A stretch of DNA of 64,000 nucleotides from Bradyrhizobium icense (GTDB lineage Bacteria; Pseudomonadota; Alphaproteobacteria; Rhizobiales; Xanthobacteraceae). How positions within the stretch are numbered: position 1 is the first letter of the stretch; the number at the start of each line of letters is the position of its first letter. The translations under genes and the position numbers were made by a program. Under the pieces are notes generated by a model that saw nothing but the letters and a program-made list of their open reading frames with translations, did no database searches and was not told where the DNA came from. The stretch spans positions 4,402,001 through 4,466,000 of the forward strand of contig NZ_CP016428.1 of the NCBI RefSeq assembly GCF_001693385.1, given 5' to 3'. Of the stretch, positions 34,610-42,477 are shown piece by piece.

Positions 34610-35818
34610 ATGGCTACCGTTCGAAAGCGCAAGTTGCCGTCCGGCCTGATCCGCTGGCAGGCTGGTTATATGGACGGGGCCGGCAAGCGCCGCTTCAAGA
34701 TGTTCGAGAGGAAGGCGGAGGCGGAAGCCTGGCTGGTCGAGGCCCGCCACGATGTCGCCCGCGGCACTCACACGCCCGGCAGCATATCCCCGACCGTGAA
34801 GGATGCGGCAGCGCTGTGGATCAAACGGTGCGGCGAGAAGCGCCTGGAGCCCATGACCGTGAAGGGGTACGAGGAACACGTCGACCTGCATATCGTCCCG
34901 TTCATCGGGGCGAGGAAGCTTTCCGAAATAACCGTTCCGGCCGTCAACGCCTTCGCCGACCAGCTCCGCGAGAACGGACGATCGGCCGAAATGATCAAGC
35001 GAGTGGTGCGCTCGCTCGGCAGCATCTTCAAGGAGGCCCGCCGGCGCGGCCTCGCCAACACGTCGCCGACGTCCGGCATCGAACTGGACTTGCCCGATCG
35101 GGAGGATCCCCGCCCCGTTATCCCGAGCAAGGCGGAGCTACAGGCGATAATCAATGCTGCGACTGGCCGCTGGCGACCGGTTATCCTTGTCGCGATCTTC
35201 TGCGGGCTGCGGGCCAGCGAGCTGCGGGGCCTCCGATGGGCAGATATCGATTTCGAGGCCAAGCAACTGAACCTCACCCAGCGGGCGGACGCCTCCCACC
35301 GGATCGGCAAGCTCAAATCTAGGGCCGCCTATCGCTCGATTCCCTGCCCTCCGATCGTGATCAACACGCTTCGCGAATGGAAGCTGGTTTGCCCCAAGCG
35401 CGACACCGGCAAGAAGGATGCGGCCGGCAAGCCGGTGGAGGTTCTGGAGCTCGCGTTCCCGAACGGGCTTGGCAAGGTGGAGAGCCATTCGAACGTTCTC
35501 GAGCGCGGCCTGGAGCCGATCCTGATCGCGGCCGGTCTGGCCGAGAACCGTCCCGTTCTGGATACTGCCGGTAACCCGGTTCTCGACAAGTCTGGAGAGC
35601 CCAAGGTGGTCATGGTCGGAAAGTACGGCATGCACTCGCTACGCCACGCCTGCGCTTCCCTGTGGATCGAGAACGGGCATAACCCAAAGCAAATACAGCG
35701 CCTCATGGGGCATAGTTCGATTAAGGTGACGTTTGACGTTTACGGCCATCTGTTCGCGGATGCCGAAGCGGATCAGCGGGCAGCCGAAACCCTGCAAAAC
35801 CGCCTGCTCGGCGCCTGA
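34610..35818 (+). CDS. int: Tyrosine recombinase integrase of the element
   Basis: The 402-residue integrase starts at ATG 34610, chosen from AGGGGG seven bases upstream. It has an N-terminal arm-binding part (RKLPSGLIRWQAGYMDGAGK), a SAM-like core-binding domain at about residues 60-160, and a catalytic domain with Arg in CGLRASELRGLRW, HxxR in MHSLRHACASLW, and the Tyr nucleophile in FDVYGHLFAD. It ends 57 bp before attR, the standard position for tRNA-targeting integrases. A segment around residues 250-330 with LDTAGNPVLDKSGEPK is an insertion relative to shorter relatives. Confidence 0.95.
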   Translation: MATVRKRKLPSGLIRWQAGYMDGAGKRRFKMFERKAEAEAWLVEARHDVARGTHTPGSISPTVKDAAALWIKRCGEKRLEPMTVKGYEEHVDLHIVPFIGARKLSEITVPAVNAFADQLRENGRSAEMIKRVVRSLGSIFKEARRRGLANTSPTSGIELDLPDREDPRPVIPSKAELQAIINAATGRWRPVILVAIFCGLRASELRGLRWADIDFEAKQLNLTQRADASHRIGKLKSRAAYRSIPCPPIVINTLREWKLVCPKRDTGKKDAAGKPVEVLELAFPNGLGKVESHSNVLERGLEPILIAAGLAENRPVLDTAGNPVLDKSGEPKVVMVGKYGMHSLRHACASLWIENGHNPKQIQRLMGHSSIKVTFDVYGHLFADAEADQRAAETLQNRLLGA

Positions 35819-35875
35819 AAGCAACACCTCGGCAACACGGGAGGGCTAAGCCATTGATGGGATTCAGCATCCAAA

Positions 35876-35927
35876 GGATTTCTACTCCGCGGGTTGCAGG
35901 TTCGAATCCTGCCGGGATCGCCACTAC
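35876..35927 (+). repeat. attR: 52-bp direct repeat, displaced tRNA-Arg 3' half
   Basis: Identical to 18937-18988. It holds the anticodon stem-loop 3' side through the CCA but lacks the 5' half, so it is not a functional tRNA. The chromosome resumes at 35928. Confidence 0.95.
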
Positions 35928-36038
35928 CATTTCGAGCTTTTCCGCAATTTCGACTTCATTCTCGTCTCGGTTTAGATATCGGCTTATGATGCCAGCCTGG
36001 GAATTGCTTCCGTTGCCCTGACAAAGGATGCGGACGTC

Positions 36039-36296
36039 ATGCCAAAGAAGGGAATCACCGGCCACGACGAGTGGGTCGTCACGGAAGCGCTGGCGACGGC
36101 GCTGGTCGCGCTCGAACAGCTCGAGCCGACCCAACAGTCGCGCCAGCAGATGGACGATATCCGCAAAATTCTGGCGGCCAATTGTCAGCCCGGGACCATC
36201 AACCTGCATCTCGCCCAGGCCAAGTGCCGGCTGAATCCTCACGCCGATCGCGCCGTCATCTATCGCGAGTACGGATTTCAGGACTGGGAGGTCTGA
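36039..36296 (+). CDS. Conserved hypothetical protein
   Basis: The 85-residue protein begins MPKKGITGHDEWVVTEALAT and continues with a helical region (LEQLEPTQQSRQQMDDIRKI) and a C-terminal AVIYREYGFQDWEV. An AAGGA-containing sequence precedes the ATG. No domain is recognised, but the composition is ordinary for a small soluble protein. It is the first chromosomal gene after attR. Confidence 0.75.
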   Translation: MPKKGITGHDEWVVTEALATALVALEQLEPTQQSRQQMDDIRKILAANCQPGTINLHLAQAKCRLNPHADRAVIYREYGFQDWEV

Positions 36297-36518
36297 ACGG
36301 CGGCCTCGTGGCAAGCGTCGCCGGATGAGGCAACGGATCGCGCATGCGCGCCCGATGGCAGGCTCCGCGACATCCCGCATTTTCGCTTGTTTTACCCCGC
36401 ATCTCGCTGCGTCCATGCGGGCTACTTGCGGCCTGTTGGAACAAGCTCGGATCGCTGGTGTTCTGTCGTGCGGAGGGGACCGCAATAATTCTGCGAGGAA
36501 GGCTGGGAGGATATCAGG

Positions 36519-36800
36519 ATGAAACTGCCGCACGCATCTGCCACGGCAATAGCTCTGATTTTGGCCGCGACGATAGCCCTACCCGCATCCGCCCGCGCCC
36601 AGACCTACGATCCGAGCTACCCCGTTTGCCTCCAGGTCTACCAGGGCTTCGTGGACTACTATTTCGAGTGCCACTATCGAACGATGGCGCAGTGCCAGGC
36701 GTCGGCATCGGGCCGCTCCGCGCAATGCGTCGTTAATCCATACTACGGCGGGCCGAATGCCGGGCGCGGCAAGCGCCAGAAGCGGTACCAGTCCTATTGA
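36519..36800 (+). CDS. DUF3551 secreted small protein
   Basis: The 93-residue protein has a signal peptide (SATAIALILAATIALPASARA, cleavage before QTYD). The DUF3551 pattern follows: YPVCLQVYQGFVDYYFECHY then TMAQCQASASGRSAQCVVNP, with four conserved cysteines. The family is abundant in Bradyrhizobium and of unknown function. GGGAGGA lies upstream of the ATG. Confidence 0.9.
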   Translation: MKLPHASATAIALILAATIALPASARAQTYDPSYPVCLQVYQGFVDYYFECHYRTMAQCQASASGRSAQCVVNPYYGGPNAGRGKRQKRYQSY

Positions 36801-36857
36801 GAACCGGTTCGCTTCGACGGAGCGGCGCTCGGCGCGGCTCCCACCTCGCCACTCTGT

Positions 36858-37133
36858 TCACCAGCCGTAGCTGCCGAGCGCCAGCGGCCTTCGTGGTGCC
36901 TTTGCCGTTCGCGTCGTATCGGGCTGCAGGCAGCGCCGCGCCGCATTGATCTCGGCATCGCTCGCGCCCTTGCTTCGCGCCCAGTGCTCTGCGGCGGGCG
37001 CACTGTATTTCGCCACGTAGTAGCGCACGACCGGACACGAAATTCGACGCAAGACACCGGATTGTTCACCCGCAAACCCGGCGCTTGGTGTTCCCAGACA
37101 CAGCGCCAGCACGCACATCCAACGTAAGCTCAT
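36858..37133 (-). CDS. Small secreted hypothetical protein
   Basis: The 91-residue protein starts at ATG 37133, with AGAGGGG upstream. It has a signal peptide (MSLRWMCVLALCLGTPSAGFA) and a mature part with two cysteines (RRISCPVVRYYVAKYSAPAA, then RRCLQPDTTRT). The motif CPVVRYYVAKYS-x6-WARSKGASDAEI is shared, as I recall, by other small periplasmic rhizobial proteins. No function is known. Confidence 0.7.
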   Translation of the reverse strand: MSLRWMCVLALCLGTPSAGFAGEQSGVLRRISCPVVRYYVAKYSAPAAEHWARSKGASDAEINAARRCLQPDTTRTAKAPRRPLALGSYGW

Positions 37134-37393
37134 CTGATTCCCCTCTGCACATGAGAGAGGGCATGGCTTTTGCCGACGCATCAAGCCCGATAGCGAGTTC
37201 CGCGAGTGGAACAGCGGGCACTGTGTTGAAGCCGCAACTGCGGCAATCCGACGGACGGCAATTCCGCCGTTGATTGCGACTTTATGCGATCATTAAAATT
37301 GATTGTTTACGAAAAATACCGAACCTGATTGCCGCCCAGGGACAATTCGGTAACCTCTGCTCGCCAGGGCTCGTGAACCGTTGGTGGCCGAGA

Positions 37394-37645
37394 ATGGAAT
37401 TCGAACGCCGGTCTGTCGCAAGGACGACGATTTCGAAAAACGCGTTGCTGTTCTTTGACGCGCAGCGCGGTGTTTTCACCTGCCGCGTTCAGGATGTCAC
37501 GAATTCCGGGGCTGGAATTGAACTTCACGACCTCAATCTGCTGCCCCTGAATTTCGAATTGACCTTCGACAATTTTCACAACGTTCGCGAATGCCGCGTG
37601 ATCTGGCGGCAAGGCGATTTCGTCGGCGTTGCGTTTCAAAACTGA
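37394..37645 (+). CDS. PilZ-like single-domain protein
   Basis: The 83-residue protein begins MEFERRSVARTTISKNALLF, the arginine-containing first PilZ element, and continues DVTNSGAGIEL (D-x-T-x-x-G in place of D-x-S-x-x-G) and CRVIWRQGDFVGVAF. ATG 37394 is preferred over an upstream start that would add 40 residues of non-conserved sequence. The S-to-T change may alter c-di-GMP binding. Confidence 0.75.
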   Translation: MEFERRSVARTTISKNALLFFDAQRGVFTCRVQDVTNSGAGIELHDLNLLPLNFELTFDNFHNVRECRVIWRQGDFVGVAFQN

Positions 37646-37821
37646 TCGATCCGCGACAAGCGCCACCCCGGAGCCGCTGCGCTGACGCGGGCGGCTCAAG
37701 CCAACTCGCTCAAGGCCACCGTCGCCCGCAATCAACTCTCCAGCCAGGATGGGAGGGCAAAGGCGCCTCTGTTGGCCGGGAACCCTGGAGGGCCGTTCAA
37801 GCTGGTTCGCAGCGCGCAAAC

Positions 37822-37902
37822 CACCTGAAGCAAAACACCTGAAGCAAAACACCTGAAGCAAAACACCTGGAGCAAAACACCTGGAGCAAAAACACCTGGA
37901 GA
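37822..37902. repeat. 14-bp minisatellite, five full units plus a partial
   Basis: Three copies of CACCTGAAGCAAAA, then CACCTGGAGCAAAA, then the same with one extra A, then a partial CACCTGGAGA. The unit length is not a multiple of three and there is no supported gene across it. The graded A-to-G change along the array points to stepwise expansion by slippage. Confidence 0.93.
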
Positions 37903-38021
37903 ATGGAACCAACAGCGAGGCTCCGCGTCGAATCTCCTGCTGCCAGCCCTCCGCCGGGGTGCGCCGCCTTCGCATATCGTCCACGCTCGGGTTGTTTGGA
38001 ATCTGTGACGGGAGTTCGAAC

Positions 38022-38321
38022 ATGTCCTGGGATCGTCCGTTCGCTCAGCCTGTGCCGCTCCCGAAAGGGCCGCCAGCACAAACATTGCGAGACGCCGCCA
38101 GCTATATCAGGACCCTTCCTCTCCCCGAACGTGACCGTCAGGAATGGCGGCTTGCCATCCAGATGCTCATTGATGCCGCCGAAGATCGCGGACCCATGCT
38201 GTTCGCGCGGGTGGGAATTGTCAGAGCCCTGGAGACGCGTATTGAAACGACGCTCGATAGGGAGCGCCAGGGCAAGCTGAAAGAAAGCAAGGTGAACGGA
38301 GACCGCGACGCCAGCATCTGA
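38022..38321 (+). CDS. Small protein, chromosomal paralogue of 19709-19999
   Basis: The 99-residue protein starts at ATG 38022, with GGGAG eight bases upstream. It reads SWDRPFAQPVPLPKG, then TLRDAASYIRTLPLPERDRQ, EWRLAIQMLIDAAEDRGPML and FARVGIVRALETRI. It aligns throughout with the protein near attL. No function is known. A member lies on each side of attR. Confidence 0.78.
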   Translation: MSWDRPFAQPVPLPKGPPAQTLRDAASYIRTLPLPERDRQEWRLAIQMLIDAAEDRGPMLFARVGIVRALETRIETTLDRERQGKLKESKVNGDRDASI

Positions 38322-38516
38322 GCACAGATCGGCGTCACGGAAGATGGTGCCGGAGAGCCTGAAGGAGTCTCAAGTCCGGCAGTCCCAAATTGAACAAGAA
38401 CTGGCGCTCGCAGCCGAAAAGAGCGACGTCCGAAGTCTTCAGGAAGCCGCCTCTTGGATCGGCCCGCAGACGCGTCGTCACCGAATGGCTGCAAGCCTGC
38501 CTACACCAAGCCCTGC

Positions 38517-38840
38517 CTACGCTACCTTCCTAATTCGGAAATCATCGATCCGCTTGCCGGACTTCAGTTTTGCAGCGAGCCAGCGAGGCGTCTTCCCTCG
38601 TCCTGCCCACGTCTCGGACGGCCGATCGGGATTCCGGAATTTCGGAACGACCGTTGGATATGGACGCCGCCCTGTCGATGATTTCGTGCGCTCAGCTTCG
38701 ACGACGCCCTTGAGTTGTTTCAAGCGATCTTCGAGAATGCGCTTCTCTGCCAGCAGGGAAGTTGCAAGCCTTGCGGCTACCTCTTCGTGGAGTGCCCACA
38801 GCTCATCCGTGGACATTGATTTGAAGTCATTCCGGTTCAC
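38517..38840 (-). CDS. H-NS-family nucleoid protein
   Basis: The 107-residue protein has an N-terminal coiled-coil oligomerisation part (NRNDFKSMSTDELWALHEEV, then LAEKRILEDRLKQL) and a C-terminal DNA-binding part (PKFRNPDRPSETWAGRGKTP then RWLAAKLKSGKRIDDF), where W-A/S-G-R-G-K/R-x-P is the H-NS AT-hook-like motif. The GTG start at 38840, with GGGGAC upstream, gives the usual N-terminus. Such proteins silence AT-rich acquired DNA, which fits its place in an accessory region. Confidence 0.88.
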   Translation of the reverse strand: MNRNDFKSMSTDELWALHEEVAARLATSLLAEKRILEDRLKQLKGVVEAERTKSSTGRRPYPTVVPKFRNPDRPSETWAGRGKTPRWLAAKLKSGKRIDDFRIRKVA

Positions 38841-39317
38841 GACCGTCCCCAATCATGATTCGATAGTTGTCATCGTTGATAGCAAAACATGAGCAGAATA
38901 AGGCCTATTCAGAACCTCCTTCAGGCCGAAAAGTTCCACACGATTTGCATCGTTTACTTCAAGCAAGCATAACGGAAACTACTTGAAGGTGCACCAAATT
39001 TCCTTTCGCCGCTTCACAACTTTTGATTGATTCAGGCGCAGAGCCCCGCAATGATGTGAAACTAATGGCCTCTCATTGACGGTTCCCTAATCGCAACTGC
39101 TTCGATCGATTGATTTGCGCGTTTGATCTCGCAAATCTCCCGCAAGGCGCGCGGCGAGAAGCAAAGCGCATCGCCGGATCACGCGACGACAGATCCGGAT
39201 TCCAACTCGGCGCAATGCCGCCCCATCCCCGCCACGCCGACGCCAAAGTCGAGACGGAACCTGCGTCTGGAACCCCCCGGCGGGCGCGAGCCCGTCCCGC
39301 AACAGAATGTTGACGTC
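38841..39317. other. Intergenic region between the H-NS-like and RlpA-like genes
   Basis: About 475 bp with a relatively AT-rich left half (about 38870-39060), which must contain the promoter of the H-NS-like gene. The right half is GC-rich; an in-frame extension of the RlpA-like gene reaches 39123, but it lacks a ribosome-binding site and does not look conserved. No RNA gene is recognised. Confidence 0.5.
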
Positions 39318-39734
39318 ATGGCAGGGTATCGCCACCGCGCAGGCCGCGGTGCTTCCAAGCTGCAGCTCGCGGCGCTTTCGCTGGTGCTGACCTCGTCGGC
39401 TGTGTGCGCGGACACATTTCAGGAAAAATGGATGGGACGGATCGCCCGGCCGCCGGCGGACGATCAGGAAGCTTCCGTTTACTGGGAAGGCAAGTGGGAC
39501 GCGCGCGGCAAGCGCTTCAAGGCCAACGAGGTCTCCTGCGCGCACCGCACCGAGGCGTTCGGCACGATCTTCGTCGTAACCAATCTCGAGAACGGCAAGA
39601 AAATCCGCTGCCCTGTGCAGGACCGCGGCCCCTACGCCCGCGGCCGGGTTCTCGACTTCTCGCTCGGCGCTGCGCGCCAGATCGGCTGCGATGGCCTGTG
39701 CCGCGTCACCGTGCGCCGCGCCGGATATGAGTAG
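39318..39734 (+). CDS. RlpA-like double-psi beta-barrel protein
   Basis: The 138-residue protein starts at ATG 39318 and has a signal peptide (LQLAALSLVLTSSAVCA). The DPBB fold of the RlpA family follows: SCAHRTEAFGTIFVVTNLEN then CPVQDRGPYARGRVLDFSLG and AARQIG. RlpA-type proteins act on or bind peptidoglycan at septa. This is a short form without a SPOR domain, so an enzymatic role is not assured. Confidence 0.82.
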   Translation: MAGYRHRAGRGASKLQLAALSLVLTSSAVCADTFQEKWMGRIARPPADDQEASVYWEGKWDARGKRFKANEVSCAHRTEAFGTIFVVTNLENGKKIRCPVQDRGPYARGRVLDFSLGAARQIGCDGLCRVTVRRAGYE

Positions 39735-40052
39735 TCGCTATGCAATTCACCCCCAAGCTGTCGTCGAAACTGGGTCCTTGGTGTGCCCACAATAGCCGAG
39801 CGCTCGTCTCCCTGGGGTAGGTGATAGGAGCGGCACCCGGCTATTCGGGCCGCGCGGCGGTGCGGCCTGAACAGGAACTCATTTATGATTTAAGGGAACT
39901 TTAAAAAGCCATTGAAACATAACGATTTTGTCGAGAACACAGATTGCTCGTATCAGCACTTTCGGGCTTCCGGGGAACCGAAACGACGTGAAAACGGGCC
40001 TGAATGACCTCGCGTGAGGAAACGTAACGCCTCCTGCACGTTTTCCCGTCTT
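39735..40052. other. Intergenic region
   Basis: About 318 bp. It holds an AT-rich stretch (39880-39950) and no gene or strong hairpin that I can support. Confidence 0.4.
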
Positions 40053-40196
40053 ATGAATTTGAACCCGTCGAGCCCGAGGGCCACCTTGAGCCTGCCACCA
40101 CCCGAATTCGATCGCGACGAGACGCTGGTGTGTATGGCGCTGGCGTTCTGCCTGGCCGGTGCATCGACCAGCATCATCTACCGCCTGCTGGGTTAA
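40053..40196 (+). CDS. Small single-helix membrane protein (tentative)
   Basis: The 47-residue protein reads MNLNPSSPRATLSLPPPEFD, then RDETLVCMALAFCLAGASTS and IIYRLLG, with one hydrophobic helix. An in-frame ATG at 40014 would add 13 residues. There is no strong ribosome-binding site for either start. The composition suggests a real protein, but the evidence is limited. Confidence 0.45.
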   Translation: MNLNPSSPRATLSLPPPEFDRDETLVCMALAFCLAGASTSIIYRLLG

Positions 40197-40648
40197 GGGC
40201 TCCGGGCCGATCATCCGGCAATTTTTCGGATCGCTTTGATCGCGGCAGCGCATGCCGACGAACGTGCCGCGCTTCCGTTTTGCGATGGAATGGTGCCGGT
40301 GGAGCGCGGCAGGCGGCGGATGCGGCTCGGCCGCGGCGATATGGAGTAGACGAGGCCCGGAGTGCCTAGGAGTCCGGGCCTCGTGGCCTCCAGTGGTAGC
40401 GCCCGTCGTGATGAACGAACGCCCTGCCCCCCGCTGCAAGCGACGGCGTTATAGATCGGCGTTTCGTGCACAGCCAATCCGTACGAGTACGGTGAGCGGG
40501 CGCCGCGCGGTTCTGTGTGACAAATTGATCAGCAAATGCGGCAGCGCGGATAACGAAGCGATATTCGGCTGGCGATTCGCTGCATTACGTCCCGCTCTAA
40601 AGGCGAGATCTGCGGCGAGCTACGACAAGCGCAGGCATTTGCCCGCGC
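40197..40648. other. Intergenic region with a strong hairpin
   Basis: About 450 bp with no gene supported. It contains the perfect 11-bp hairpin at 40351-40383. Long frames on both strands here are by-products of high GC content. Confidence 0.5.
40351..40383. repeat. 11-bp perfect stem-loop
   Basis: CGAGGCCCGGA (40351-40361) pairs perfectly with TCCGGGCCTCG (40373-40383) around an 11-base loop. There is no T-tract on either side, so it is not a canonical intrinsic terminator. It may be a dispersed palindromic element or an RNA structure at the end of the upstream small gene. Confidence 0.7.
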
Positions 40649-40951
40649 CTACCGCTTATCGAATGGAATATACTGATGGTACTCTTTCGGTACCGAGCTC
40701 CGGTAACGCGCGGGCACCGTGCCGCGGTCGATCGAACGGTCGATCTCCTGCTGCCGGGTCATCTTGGCCGGTTTCCTTTTCTTCGGCGCCGCCTTCTCCT
40801 TTTCGGCCGCGGCGGCTTCCGGCGCGGCGGGGGAAGACGTTCCCGTTGCGGCGGTGCCGCCACCCGGCGTGCCCTGCGCCAGCGCGACGGCCGGCAGGAG
40901 TACGAGAGCCGCCGCCGACGCGGCCAGCACAAGACGAGACGGCTTTTGCAT
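40649..40951 (-). CDS. Small secreted Ala/Lys/Pro-rich protein
   Basis: The 100-residue protein starts at ATG 40951, with GGAG six bases upstream. It has a signal peptide (LVLAASAAALVLLPAVALA, then QGTPGG). A low-complexity Ala/Glu/Lys/Pro part (AAAEKEKAAPKKRKPAKM) follows, and a conserved-looking tail: TRQQEIDRSIDRGTVPARYR then SSVPKEYHQYIPFDK. No domain is recognised. Confidence 0.78.
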   Translation of the reverse strand: MQKPSRLVLAASAAALVLLPAVALAQGTPGGGTAATGTSSPAAPEAAAAEKEKAAPKKRKPAKMTRQQEIDRSIDRGTVPARYRSSVPKEYHQYIPFDKR

Positions 40952-40995
40952 GGAAAACTCCAGTTTCGGCCTGCTCCGTTTCCAGCCCGATCCTA

Positions 40996-41247
40996 TTACG
41001 TCCGCAGCCGTCCGCACACCGGGAATTTGGCGAGGCGGACGGGCGTGGACCGGCTATGCTTGACCCGGCTGCAGGTCGTGAAAACGAAAGCCACCCGGCT
41101 GCACTGCCAGTCCGGACCAAGCGCTGCGCTCAAGACCGGCTCTGGCGTAGACAGGCCGAACGGAAAGAAACCGATGGCGCAGGCCAGCAACGCGATGGCG
41201 GCGGCGGCGAGAACGAGGCTTTTGCGGTTCCACCAATTGTGCGGCAT
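40996..41247 (-). CDS. Small membrane/secreted hypothetical protein
   Basis: The 83-residue protein begins MPHNWWNRKSLVLAAAAIAL, one N-terminal hydrophobic helix or signal anchor. The remainder has three cysteines (DWQCSRVAFVFTTCSRVKHS and CGRLRT). GGGAG precedes the ATG. Function is unknown. Confidence 0.65.
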   Translation of the reverse strand: MPHNWWNRKSLVLAAAAIALLACAIGFFPFGLSTPEPVLSAALGPDWQCSRVAFVFTTCSRVKHSRSTPVRLAKFPVCGRLRT

Positions 41248-41444
41248 GGCGGTCGCTCCCTGTTTCGGAAGCCCGGAAAATAGGATCGCCCCGCCGCGGT
41301 GCCTGTGAACGGCTTCACACTACACGGGTTTGTGCGCGAGCCCGATGGATGCGGAAATGGGTATAACTCACGTAAATCCGTTGCGCGCGCGCAACCCTTG
41401 ATCGACACTGCACGTTCGGGGCGAGCGCGTGTGCGGAGCGTGCA

Positions 41445-41690
41445 ATGGACGAGCAGGAAGCGGGCAAACAGGATTCCGGCAAGCAGGAAGCGAGCTACGA
41501 CTACCACCGCTACAAGCAATTGCTGGCGGAAGCGGTCGACGAGACCAAGCGGCTCGAGCTGATCGAGATCATGATCAGGGAAAAGGCCCGCGACAGGCTG
41601 GAGGCGCAGCGGATCGCGGATCGCGTAGCGATGACGGCGATGACGGTTGCACGCGTCCTCGGGCCGAGGGGACGTCGGGATAATTTCTAG
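41445..41690 (+). CDS. Small charged hypothetical protein
   Basis: The 81-residue protein begins MDEQEAGKQDSGKQEASYDY and continues with helical charged stretches (YKQLLAEAVDETKRLELIEI, EKARDRLEAQRIADRV). GGAG lies before the ATG. There is no domain, signal peptide or membrane segment. Confidence 0.7.
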   Translation: MDEQEAGKQDSGKQEASYDYHRYKQLLAEAVDETKRLELIEIMIREKARDRLEAQRIADRVAMTAMTVARVLGPRGRRDNF

Positions 41691-42005
41691 AAAAGCGATC
41701 ACTTCTCCGAAGCAGCATCACCAGCGAGCCAACCAACCCGCTCAGCGCACAGGCGCGAAGCCCATATTGAAGGACCGCCAACGCCCCGGGCGGGCTTCGG
41801 TCGCCGTTGCCATCCCGTGAAGCGACCGGCCGACGTGATCCCGCTCATCGGCATCAATTTGGGCCATTTGCTGCTCACGCAAGCCTCCCCTGCTCTACCC
41901 GCCCCTTTTCGACGCTGGCATTTTGCCTCGGGTTCACTTACCTAGGCGCCATCCCGCGCGCGTGGCGCGCCCAACCCCAAGAGTGAAAGCGACAAGGCCT
42001 CCTTT
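41691..42005. other. Intergenic region
   Basis: About 315 bp. No gene, hairpin or repeat that I can support; the promoter of the DUF6481 gene should lie at the right end. Confidence 0.4.
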
Positions 42006-42359
42006 ATGAGTGGATTCAAGGAACCTAACTTCGCGGACCGCCAGAAGGCCGCGATGCAGGCGCGGCAGAACATCCTGAACAAGTTTCGCGCCCAGCCGGG
42101 ACCCGACGATCCCGAGGTGAAGCGCCGCCAGGCCGAGCGCGAGGCCATAGCCGCCGCCCGCGCCAAGGCGAGAGAGGCCAAGGAAGCCGAAAAGGCCGAA
42201 CAGAAACGTCGCGAGGCCGAGGCCGCCGCGGCGGAAGCCGCGAGAATCGCGCGCGAGAAGGAAGAAGAGGCCGCTAGGCAGGCGGCGCTCGAGGCTGAAC
42301 AAAAGGCCAAGCGCGACGCGCGTTACGCCGCGCGCAAGACCAAGGGCAAGAAGAAGTAG
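42006..42359 (+). CDS. DUF6481-type charged helical protein
   Basis: The 117-residue protein begins SGFKEPNFADRQKAAMQARQ and continues as a long Ala/Glu/Lys/Arg helix (EAIAAARAKAREAKEAEKAE and on to KTKGKKK). The N-terminal FK-P-F-DR--AA--A-- pattern is that of DUF6481 proteins of alphaproteobacteria. It is probably a single coiled coil; function is unknown. Confidence 0.83.
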   Translation: MSGFKEPNFADRQKAAMQARQNILNKFRAQPGPDDPEVKRRQAEREAIAAARAKAREAKEAEKAEQKRREAEAAAAEAARIAREKEEEAARQAALEAEQKAKRDARYAARKTKGKKK

Positions 42360-42392
42360 GCCTGCGATCCGCGTTCGATTCTGGCGCGCTCT

Positions 42393-42474
42393 CGTCATTC
42401 CGGGATGGTGCGTTAGCACCGGACCCGGAATCTCGAGATTCTGGGCCCGGTCCTTCACCCCGGAACGACGGTGC
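42393..42474. repeat. Bradyrhizobium-type intergenic palindromic repeat
   Basis: CGTCATTCCGGGATGG at the left and CCCCGGAACGACG at the right are imperfect inverted ends. GGACC/GGTCC arms flank a perfect 14-bp core palindrome GAATCTCGAGATTC (42428-42441). It lies between convergent genes and may also serve as a transcription-end hairpin. It differs from the repeat in pbpC. Confidence 0.85.
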
Positions 42475-42477
42475 GGC

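Larger units (their letters stand above)
18937..35927. mobile_element. Integrated phage-like/satellite-like element in tRNA-Arg(UCU)
   Basis: About 17 kb lie between perfect 52-bp att repeats. The element carries a tyrosine recombinase 57 bp from attR, MerR-like and excisionase-like regulators, a RepA-type ATPase, a terminase small subunit, a tail-collar protein and a beta-helix protein. Cargo includes a toxin-antitoxin pair and a PEP-CTERM protein. Terminase large subunit, portal, major capsid, tail tube and lysis genes are not recognised. It could be a deleted prophage or a phage satellite. Many very short, overlapping, co-oriented genes set it apart from both flanks. Confidence 0.93.

Noticed and set aside
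37646..38023. Minus-strand frames across the 14-bp minisatellite giving Cys/Phe-rich repeats
   Set aside because: The apparent protein repeat changes frame with each 14-bp unit and has no start signal; it is translation of a DNA repeat.
40252..41308. Plus-strand frames of 200-340 residues across 40.2-41.3 kb
   Set aside because: They run opposite two supported small minus-strand genes with signal peptides and ribosome-binding sites, and are Arg/Pro/Ala-rich.
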